From NCBI GenBank assembly GCA_964036295.1, contig OZ038467.1, positions 4,643,001-4,707,000 on the forward strand: a DNA stretch of 64,000 bases, given 5' to 3'. The position numbers and the translations under genes were made by a program. Shown here in pieces: positions 42,967 through 64,000 of this stretch. The stretch is from Plumapathes pennacea. Lineage: Eukaryota; Cnidaria; Anthozoa; Antipatharia; Myriopathidae. The notes under the pieces are model-generated. The model saw nothing but the letters and a program-made list of their open reading frames with translations. It was not told where the DNA came from and made no database searches. Numbering within the stretch: position 1 is the first letter of the stretch; the number at the start of each line of letters is the position of its first letter.

Positions 42967-44682
42967 GGTGACGCCTCTATGTGCCCGTTAACAGCCTTCA
43001 AACACCTGAAAATTGTCCAGAAATCCCACTCATTATTTTCTGATAGAGTAGTGACTGTCGACAGTATGAAAATCGTTATCATACTTTTGCCCAAGAAGTT
43101 AATATTATTATACTATTAAGTTTGTCAATAAAAAAAAAAATTGGCCAATAAAAATATTCCCACAAGTTATAACCCTTTCACTCCCAAGAGTGACCAATTT
43201 CAAGTTTCTCCTTCAGTTTCCCACAAGAGATATATCATACAGTAAGATTAAGAAGTCTGACTCAAAATTTTGAAAGCCGTAAGTACCTATTGTACCGTAA
43301 ATAGATATGCACTTATTCACAGCTCTAAATTAACTTAAGAATATTTAGGTTCGTAGTGGGGATTGGTCATTATTTATGGTTGGGTTGGGGGGGGGGGGGG
43401 GGGGAGGGGGGAGGGGGGGTGCAAATTAAACATAAACTTTTTGTGCACCCTTTCAACAAGCTCAAAGAAGTGCCTCGTGAGTCCACAACACTTTGACCAT
43501 GTGATGACGTAAACCGTGGTAAATAAGAGTCCACACCACGGAAAACCAGTGGAAATTTATTAAATTTTCAATATTATGTATACTTCATATTTGTGCATTG
43601 TCATATGCATTTAGTAATAGTACATCTGTGTAGAAACTTTTGTGCATCAAATTTTTGATTTTATCATTTCGTGTAGTTATAAACCTGCTCCTGTTTTTGG
43701 CTCTCTCAGCATTAAGTTAGATACCCAATTCTTTTGCATGTATCTGTATTTGCTGTTAAGTTGTAAGGGCCTGTCGTCATTTATATGATCAAATTGTGAA
43801 TGCTAGTTGATTTTTACTAAAAACAATATCTGCTCTCAATTTCAATATTTTCTGTCAATATCGCTCTCAATTTCTATTACGAGGTAATGGTTAATTCGGA
43901 CTACGCCTTCATCAACTATCACCTCATCTGCACGTACAGAGTTATAATAGAAAAGAAATACAAAGAAACTCAAGCTCATAAGCCATTAAAAATATTTATA
44001 AACTGCACATACATGTGCAGTACCAAATAGGTTCGTACCTGTTATCTTGGCTTGAGCATATTATTCCCGAACAACGCGTGATCGTTATTCAGCAGCAACG
44101 TGTTTATATTCGTCCGTGATTCATCCGCCATATTATTACCGAGCCATTATTACCTTCGTGTGCCGGTCGCTGGTTCCCAGGCTCCCCCACAAAAAAATCC
44201 AAGATGGCTCCGCGGCCACCGGGAGCGAAAGAAAAATCTGTCCCCTACCCCCTTCTTTTTGCTGTACGAGGATGTGCCGCTGGATAGGGTAAGGGTTTTT
44301 TTAGGGTCCTCTGTGTTAAACAGGGTACACAGTAATGGGACATCACAGAAATCCAGACACGAAGACAATCGCTTCAATTTTAAAGGCAATTTATTTTTGT
44401 TATATAGATTTCGTCATGGAATACCAAGGGATCAAGATACGGCTATGAGGAAACCGGGTGAGGAAACTGCGAGACTGAATGACAGAATGGAGTAAGTCCC
44501 GTTCGCACTTTTGAGAGAAAAAAAAAAAAAAAACGACAATAATGCCGAGGATACAATTTACAACTTTTCAAGTCCAAACAGCACTTTGTATGGCCGAGGG
44601 GTATTTAAAAATAGATGCTTTCGTCCCGCTCTGGAGGCTGCTGAAGTGCTGATAAAATTACCAGTGCGGACGGGGCCTTACT
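42967..44682. other. Intergenic, no gene recognised
   Basis: Contains a G-homopolymer tract at 43,387-43,419. ORFs here are short and lack splice or family support. Confidence 0.4.
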
Positions 44683-44770
44683 TAGTCTCCTCGCAGCCAT
44701 TATTTGGCTTGTCACGCAACGAGGGGCCGTTATTTGACTCGTCACGCAACGTACATCTGCGAGGAGACTA
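44683..44770. mobile_element. Short hairpin MITE (TAGTCTCCTCGCAG ends)
   Basis: TAGTCTCCTCGCAG at the left and CTGCGAGGAGACTA at the right, with an internal direct repeat TCACGCAACG. 88 bp. Confidence 0.75.
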
Positions 44771-45186
44771 GGCCTTACTAACCTTTACATTAAAAGCGAC
44801 TGGAAACGAAACAAAGTAAACTGATATCAATCACATCGTAACTTGGCTCTAAATAAAACTATCGTCTAAGGCTGCGTTAACACCGATGCGTTTTCCCCTC
44901 TTACTTTTGCTGTTTGCACGAAAACAGAAACGGAGCGTTTTGAAAACGACCCACTTTGGACTGCGTTTTCGAATCAATGCGTTTTACTGCCGAATTTGAT
45001 AGTTTTCGTGTAAACGGGAGATGAAAACGCATCAGTGTAAAACGCGTCCTAAGAGAAGGGATGTAACAAAAATATCTTGCTCTACATTGATCCCAAAACA
45101 TCGGGATTAGAGGATGAAGCCAACTTGAATGTTTCGTCTTGGTTAGTTACTTTTTTTAAAAAGCACAAATTTTCGGAAACAGTTAA

Positions 45187-45445
45187 GAAGACCTTCTCAT
45201 CGTAGATGCTTTGCGCGCCCAGTGACTGACGGCGGCCATTTTCGTATCATACGAAAATGGCGGATTTTCACGTTTTTCTTCGTTTTATCGCGAAATAAAT
45301 CAGCACAAACTCAGAAAGTGTATTGAATACGGCAAAGCAGCGAGAGTCAGATCAATCAGTCATAACGTGGGCGCCTCAGTAAAGTCGAGCTTCAGATGTA
45401 AATATACATATGGGCGCGCAAAGCATCTACGGTGAGAGGGTCTCT
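45187..45445. mobile_element. TTAA-flanked MITE
   Basis: Left end GAAGACCTTCTCATCGTAGA; the right end is its imperfect reverse complement, and the match continues through TGCTTTGCGCGCCCA. TTAA flanks both sides (45183-45186 and 45446-45449). An internal palindrome (CCATTTTCGTATCATACGAAAATGG) marks the centre-left. Confidence 0.75.
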
Positions 45446-46111
45446 TTAAACGTAGTTCATATATATGCGACTAGCAGAAGCGTACGTAAATATGGTTGCA
45501 TCAATTTGTCTGCGCCGGTAGACCTCTCTTGGGATGTGGACCTACAAAGTTAAACGGCCAGCTATTTATTTATCATTACAGCATTCACGCACACACTGAC
45601 AGACAAATGAACACACACGTACGCTTTTCGCTAGTACACTCAGAAATGTTTTAGTAAATTGGTCTTTGGTTTCTCGCAGAAAGAAGTCCAAATGGAGCTC
45701 TGGCCCAGGTTGATGCGAGCGGTGCATGAGACTGAGTAGACAAAGAAAAGAGACAGAGAGAGGAAGACGGATAAACTGAAACAACCTCACCACCCCGGGG
45801 GCCTCAAGACCGAGTTTAATGCCTTCTATCTAATTGTACTCACCCTTTGAGGAAGCATCTGCATAACACTCAATGACGGATCAACGACCAAGCAAGTATG
45901 GCTTAAATGGGTTCTGAGAGAAAACAAACACAACAACAACAACAAGAAAGGAGAGACAGATACCTTAAGTTTCACAGGTGGGCTGTTCTGCAAGTCTCAC
46001 AGGGCTGGGCTTTTCCTCATCTGACAGATCCAAAGAAGTCGTCCCAGTAACGCGTCCATCTTTGTGTTCCCTGACACGGTCCTGGGCGTCACGGGTCCAC
46101 TCGTTCACGGT

Positions 46112-46185
46112 CACGGTTCTATGCCACGGTTCACGGTTCACGGTTCACGGTTCACGGTCACGGTCATGGTCACGGTTCATGCACA
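46112..46185. repeat. (CACGGTT)n short tandem repeat
   Basis: Heptamer and hexamer CACGGTT/CACGGT units. The flanks 45,450-46,690 hold no recognised gene. Confidence 0.8.
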
Positions 46186-46689
46186 TTTCACGGGTCAACA
46201 CATTCATCGTACCGGTCAGGGTCTTGGGGGCAACAGGTGCAGTCATTAACCTAATTTGGACAAGACAACTCGAAGAAGAAGATAAAGAGACTCGTTCATA
46301 TATTTATACTGTATTTGCATCATATTAATAGACAACAAACAAAAATTGAACATAGTCCAAGAGTGAAAAGGATACCAAAAGGATACGACTGCCTGTCGGA
46401 GTGTGCTGTAATCATCTCGAGGACTGGTCCCTCTGAAAGCTGAAGACAAAAAAGAAGAATAAACAAAAACAACAACAACAACAACAAAAATAGTTAGATC
46501 TAAGCAATGCATGCATCAAAACGGTAATGCAGGACGCAAAAACAACTGGAAATACTTTCCTTTTTGTAGTTACGGTCAAACGTAGAAAGCTGGAGGACGA
46601 AAAAATGGTGATTTGAAGAGGCAAAGCAGTGAAGGTGAATCCCTCGATGAAGTCTTGATGAAAACAGAAAGACGACAAAAAAGACGATT

Positions 46690-47490
46690 GACGATCTAAA
46701 AAGGGCCACGAAGAACGTCGAGGTAAAAACTGAAGCAAAGACGACGAAAAAACGACTGAAGATCCAAAAAGGGCCAGGAAAAAAGGTAGAGGTGAATAGA
46801 CGGAAGCAATGACGAGGAAAAATAACGATTGGCGATCCAAAAAGGGCCACGAAGAAACGCTGAAGTGGAAAAAGAAGCAAAGACGACGAAAAAGACGATA
46901 GATGATCCAAAAAGGGCCATGAAGAAACGTCGAGGTGAAAAGACTGAAGCAAAGACGAGGAAAAATAACGATGGACAATCCAAAAAAAGCCATGAAGAAA
47001 CGCTGAGGCAAAAAACTGAAGCAAAGACGACGTTAAAAAAATAGCGATTGACGATCCAAAAAGGGCCATAAAGAAACGCTGAAGTGGAAAAAAGAAGCAA
47101 AGACGACGAAAAAGACGATAGACGATCCAAAAAGGGCCATGAAGAAACGTCGAGGTGAAAAGACTGAAGCAAAGACGAGGAAAAATAACGATGGACAATC
47201 CAAAAAGAGCCATGAAGAAACGCGGAGGTAAAAAAAAACTGAAGCAAAGACGACGTTAAAAAAATAGCGATTGACGATCCAAAAAGGGCCATAAAGAAAC
47301 GCTGAAGTGGAAAAAGAAGCAAAGACGACCAAAGAGATGATTGGCGATCCAAAAAGGGCCACAAAGAAACGTTGTGGTGAAAGATGCGGTTTGATGATCC
47401 AAGAAGGCCAATGAAGAAAAGTTTGTGACGAAAACAGAAGCCGAAACGACGAACCAGACGATCGATAATCCAAAAAGGGCCACCAAGAAA
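46690..47490. repeat. Higher-order minisatellite (three ~74-bp units per ~221-bp period)
   Basis: GATCCAAAAAGGGCCA recurs about twelve times at roughly 54- to 80-bp spacing. Matching variants repeat every 220-222 bp (46,900/47,122; 46,975/47,195; 47,054/47,275), so trimers were duplicated as blocks. Long minus-strand frames through the array are translations of the repeat and overlap in three frames; they are not called as genes. Confidence 0.85.
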
Positions 47491-48222
47491 CGACGCATGA
47501 TGAAAAAAGAAAGAAAGACTGGACCGCGAAAAAGACAACTAAATAAATGACACAAAACGGAATCTTGGTGAAAACGAGGTCTTACTGAAATACTTCTATG
47601 ACACGGTGACGAGTAAAATGATGGCGTGTCAACGGACCAGAAATGAAATAATTATGTCCAATAACATTGATATTAACAATCGCCTAAATACATTATGATA
47701 TATTCAATATGGACTGGTAAAAAGATTATTGTATTCATCGTACAAAACACAAAATATGCAATAACACATTCGCTTTTCGTATGAGGCGAATTCCAAATTT
47801 TATCACAAATCTGACCCACTACAGGAGCCGCTGTTCATATCGCATGTTGTTCGAAACACCAACTAAACCTCTCGTGCTAAAAGGGCTCGACTGCACTCCA
47901 AACAGGTTCTACGGGTTTTTAAAGTACCGCGTCGGAATGCACGAAAACCCCCCGAGAAAACTCGCCGAAGAAACACGCAACGTGAACAATAACGACGGCC
48001 CAGCAAAGTCAACGACGAGGTGTCAAATAAACATCGGATTCGATTGTTTAGCCGAAGAAAAAGTTGAAAACAAAACCCTATTCTAAATGTTCTTTCAAGA
48101 AAAAGGATACTTTACCATCCATCCTGTCGCGATGTCCTGAAGTCGACCAAGTTGTGTTTAGAGTTTTCCCCAGGCCCTAATTTACATCTATATATACACC
48201 ACTACCCTCATCCCTCCCCCCC

Positions 48223-48255
<33 letters not shown>

Positions 48256-49956
48256 TATCAATTCTTACACATAGCCTAATACAGCTGACGTACTCGGAGT
48301 GTCGCGCGAGGACTCCGGGAATCAAATCCGTAGATGCGCTCTGAGTTCCTCCAACGCGAGGACATCCATTATGCACTCGGAGTTTTCGACGCGAGGACTC
48401 GGGGAATTAAATCTGTAGATACGCTCTGAGTTTATCCGGCGCGAGGACATTCGTTATGCAATCGGAGTTTGCGACGCGAGGACTCGAGGAAGTGGATCCA
48501 CGATGCACTCGGAGTTTGCGACGCGAAGACTCAGAGAATGTTGCTAAATGACTAAACTACAACTACCTATAGGGCCTGGAACCTGGCCAGTTTGACATCA
48601 TCACAAGAAAAAAAAATGCCTCGAGAAATTCGTGTATACTGTGTGCCAGAAAAAATATGACTTCTGTATAATGATGAGTCAAACTGACCAGAGAGAAAAA
48701 CTCTTATACAGTACCTGTCTCGTGGATGACTCCCGGACGGGTAGTCGAGATCTTTTTCTGTGGCTTTCGTGTGGCGTTGCTGGGATGGAAGGCTTTCACG
48801 GAGTGACGACAGGATTGGTGTTTTGGTCACGTGTCATTCAGTACATTCCATGGCATCTTTTCGCCAGAATCCTGCCGACGCAGGACACACAAACACAAAT
48901 ATGTATGAGCATTTTTAAGGTTAAGCTATAAAATACTCACAAGAAAAAATCCGAAATATCAAGTATGTGAGCAAGAGCAAGAACGTCAAGGTAGAGGAGG
49001 AGGCGGAGCGATTGATATTAAAAACTAAAATGTTGCTACGACGTGACACTCACCTTGTGCACAAACGTAACCATCACAAAAGCTTGTTATAGGCGGATAA
49101 AGTGAATTTCCTACCGCACTGGTATATATGGCCAGCTGAAAGACAGAGCAACATTCAAAAAATCAATACGTTGGCAGAAAAATTTGAAGCTTTCGGAGCA
49201 TCTTATTGTAGACATTGGTCATGTATTTTGAAACATTTCGTGTTTGGGACTGAGAAACTTCAACAACGTCCAAGTAAAACTAGAGAAACTTACCAGAACT
49301 CTCGGTCGTTCCATGTTTGATGTCAAGTTTGCATCTTGTCTTGACGGAAGCGAAGATACGATAAAATGTTGCCTTTCTTTGCTGGTGTAGCTTTGACTTA
49401 AGCTTCGCTAAAGTTTTGCTAGTGGCTTGAAGCCCCATTGAAGCTGTTGCTGCAGTGACTGTTGCGCGACCTCATGGAATAACTATTTGCACAAGTTGCG
49501 AAACATTTGATTGACAGTTTGACACAAAGTCGTGCGTGCAGTACAAATATGTGCCAATCAGAACTTAGAACGTGCGCTGGAAGCTTCACACGTGCTATTC
49601 ATGGGCTCGCGCAAATGCTACTGTTAACTCATCCTCGTTCCCAGGCTTTCTTCTCCCTAGGGGTATCGTTTTTTAGCCATTGGTCCGAAATGAGGTAGTA
49701 GATTTGGTATTTGGTCGAAAATAGGGTCAAAATATTATACAACATCGTCTCGCTGAAGAAAACGGTCCATTTATTACTCTATTACTATTAGGAGCATATT
49801 TATACGGTCAGTACAAAAACTCAATTTATATACCCGATGGCAATCTTTTGGCATACTTTGTCTTATGTGAGCAAGTCAAGAGGCAATAAATGTTTTTACA
49901 AGCAGTTCGTTTGAAACTAGTGAGCATTTCTTTGCTTGATGTTAAACTGGCGAGTG
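47491..49956. other. Intergenic region 3' of CENPJ
   Basis: No gene recognised. It contains a poly-C tract (48,217-48,253) and the tandem array listed next; 48,600-49,956 looks unique and AT-rich. Confidence 0.45.
48290..48540. repeat. Tandem repeat with ~84-bp unit (GCGCGAGGACTC)
   Basis: Two full and two shortened units, each with CTCGGAGTTT and GACGCGAGGACTC. GC-rich compared with its surroundings and directly next to the poly-C tract. Confidence 0.75.
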
Positions 49957-62368
<12,412 letters not shown>

Positions 62369-62656
62369 TCGTCGCGTCACATGCCATGAAAATTTAATCG
62401 CCGCGCGATCAGTTGATCTTCACGAGGTGTTTGTGGCACCAAATGCTGAGACGCAATGCAGTGTATCACACGGTATCCTTTAGAAGAAGATATTATCACA
62501 GAATGAACATCGGCAAACATATGCTCAAAACTGAATGCCAATACATAAGGCACCAATACATAAATCGCGCCATTTTTTTTCAAAGTAAACATCCCACTTC
62601 AGCGCGCATGTGCAAAGCTGACCAAAAGACAGACGGCTCACACGAAAAAAAACAAC
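62369..62656. promoter_or_regulatory. Shared divergent promoter interval CENPJ / FN3K-like
   Basis: Only 288 bp separate the two opposed start codons. No TATA box is obvious near either start. A bidirectional promoter is inferred from the spacing; transcription starts were not determined. Confidence 0.55.
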
Positions 62657-63622
62657 ATGGCTGTCGACTTGGAGAATTTGATCAAAACAAAACTTAAAAC
62701 GAAGACTCTGAGAAGCCTAGGCAGCTCAGCTGGAGGATGCATCAACGAGGCACAGAGCTATGACACAGACGAAGGAAACATCTTTGTGAAAACAAATACA
62801 AAATCTGAGGTAATGATGTACAGTAAAATATTGGTTCATTAATTTGTTTCTGCCTGTAAGTAATAATTCAGTCTTAGCTGACCATACTTTATGTATCGAA
62901 AGGAGAAGTTCTCATTCTTTTGCCTCCACCACCACCACAGGCAAGACGGATGTTTGACGGAGAATATTGTAGTCTTGAAGCAATTGTACAGACAAAAACT
63001 GTACGAGTTCCCAAACCAATTCAGGTACAGTGTTCACCAGGCCATCAACTACATGTATGTGTACCTCATCCCCATAATTCCAAAAGCTCTGCCCCTCCAC
63101 TAAATGAGGCCTGGACCCTTAGCGTCACTCTCCCACCTGAAAATTTGCGAGTATTCCATAATGTACCTCTGGTCAAGTCCTCAGCAGTCTGCAATTTCTG
63201 TCAGAATACAGTTTTGACTAAACTCATAATCCCTCAAGGTGTTTGATCATCCAGAAGGACAAGGAGCGGTATTTGTCATGGAGCATTTAAACATGCAAGG
63301 ACTCAGAAAATACCAAGCCAAACTTGGAGAGCAGTTAGCAAGGTATGACATGGCTGATGATAGATGTAATGAACATGATTTATTATAATGGAGTATGGTG
63401 CCCCTTAGTTTGCAAGATTCAACATTGCTTTTGTCCAGGATTCAGTAGCTGTGCTGTATGTTTTTTAATGAAGCTCCTGCTGGTCTTCTCTTCAGACTTC
63501 ACCTTCACAACATTGAAAGGGCGGAGGGAGAAAGTGAGGCTGCTGTGAAGAAATTTGGTTTTCACTCAACAACATGTTGTGGTTATATCCCTCAGGACAA
63601 CACTTGGCAGGATGACTGGGTT
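62657..63622 (+). CDS. FN3KRP: Ketosamine/fructosamine-3-kinase family protein, first four exons (3' end outside the window)
   Basis: Exons 62657-62809, 62941-63024, 63239-63342 and 63496-63622 have GT-AG introns and consistent phase; the gene continues past the right edge. The predicted start reads [17 protein letters not shown], then [15 protein letters not shown] and IFVKTN (the ATP-binding beta-strand lysine), [23 protein letters not shown] (kinase hinge), [13 protein letters not shown] and [23 protein letters not shown]. These match the fructosamine-3-kinase family in order and spacing. These enzymes phosphorylate sugar moieties on glycated proteins so that the adducts fall off. Whether this is FN3K or FN3KRP in vertebrate terms cannot be decided from half a protein; invertebrates usually have one FN3KRP-like gene. 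The catalytic HGD motif lies beyond the window. Confidence 0.88.
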
Positions 63623-63672
63623 GTAAGTGAGCTCAATGTCGTTTTATTTTGATTCTAATGTCTACTGTCTAG

Positions 63673-63843
63673 CCAGTGCTAGACATTAAGGTTCTAGGTT
63701 GGTTGCCCCTCAGACTGTAGATTGACTTCAAGCAATAGAAAGTTTCATAATTTCTGGTTGCCCAGCCCAGAATTTACCTGCCTGACCAAAAGTTTTGGTT
63801 GCCCCGGGCAAGCGGGCAACCGTTAATGTCGAGGGCTGCTAGC
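63673..63843. mobile_element. Inverted-repeat element in intron 4 of the FN3K-like gene
   Basis: GTGCTAGACATTAAGGTT ... GGTTGCCC at the left pairs with GGGCAACCGTTAATGTCGAG at the right, with internal GGTTGCCC repeats. It looks like a small non-autonomous repeat; no ORF. Confidence 0.6.
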
Positions 63844-64000
63844 TGACTTCCACTTCTAAGAGAAAACGTGTCTGTGAATTAAAATGCAGTATATTATAGC
63901 TCTACCCTGTATACAGTTTTCATTCATCTTCCTAAAAAAATCAATGAAATTTAAGTTCTTCCTGTGTGCAATCTGTGACAAAAGACACCAGTACTCATAC

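Noticed and set aside
44100-44495. 131-codon plus-strand ORF
   Set aside because: No splice context, no motif, and a composition unlike the confirmed genes here.
46412-47555. Minus-strand ORFs of 199-280 codons
   Set aside because: They run through a tandem array in three overlapping frames, with periodic Phe/Ser-rich text; the flanks show no gene structure.

Overview
The window looks like nuclear DNA from a cnidarian, most probably an anthozoan such as a stony coral. It is AT-rich and carries GT-AG introns. It holds animal single-copy genes with close vertebrate counterparts (CENPJ/CPAP, ZNHIT3, a fructosamine-3-kinase) and very dense nested DNA transposons. The phylum is an inference from overall gene and repeat character; no species marker was recognised.

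Layout. Positions 1-3,990: a fukutin-related (FKRP)-like gene on the minus strand, cut by the left edge. Positions 4.0-26.0 kb: a transposon graveyard. It contains two inward-facing arms of an inverted repeat of about 0.9-1 kb (4.57-5.44 and 15.62-16.61 kb), a 2.0-kb foldback element with 7-bp target duplications, and several Helitron2/Helentron-like elements with hairpin-CTAG ends. It also has a TTAA-flanked element, a TA-flanked element, and inside that an intact Ty3/gypsy retrotransposon (17,321-22,306) with 118-bp LTRs. One Helitron-like element carries a 734-codon ORF that joins a membrane/basic N-terminal half to a papain-fold-like cysteine protease through a textbook 2A 'stop-go' motif. 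This is the most unusual coding unit in the window.

Positions 27.5-32.1 kb: a second, complete FKRP-like gene, a recent duplicate of the first (introns also align). A MITE sits in its intron, and the first copy preserves the empty site. Positions 36.3-38.8 kb: a two-exon gene for a secreted clan GH-A-like glycosidase. Positions 39.7-41.2 kb: ZNHIT3, five exons, minus strand. Positions 42.1-43.0 kb: a third, broken and chimeric FKRP-like copy. Positions 43-49.9 kb: no gene recognised, but two MITEs, a three-unit higher-order minisatellite and other tandem arrays. Positions 49.96-62.37 kb: the complete 23-exon CENPJ (CPAP/SAS-4) gene, minus strand, reconstructed exon by exon with consistent phases to 1,407 codons. 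Positions 62.66 kb to the right edge: the first four exons of a ketosamine/fructosamine-3-kinase, head-to-head with CENPJ across a 288-bp shared promoter interval.

The host genes do not form one pathway. CENPJ builds centrioles, ZNHIT3 belongs to snoRNP assembly, FN3K-type kinases repair glycated proteins, and the FKRP-like proteins are Golgi-type transferases. Most of the unusual biology is in the mobile-element field. All exon joins come from reading splice signals and phase by eye; no transcript or database evidence was available.
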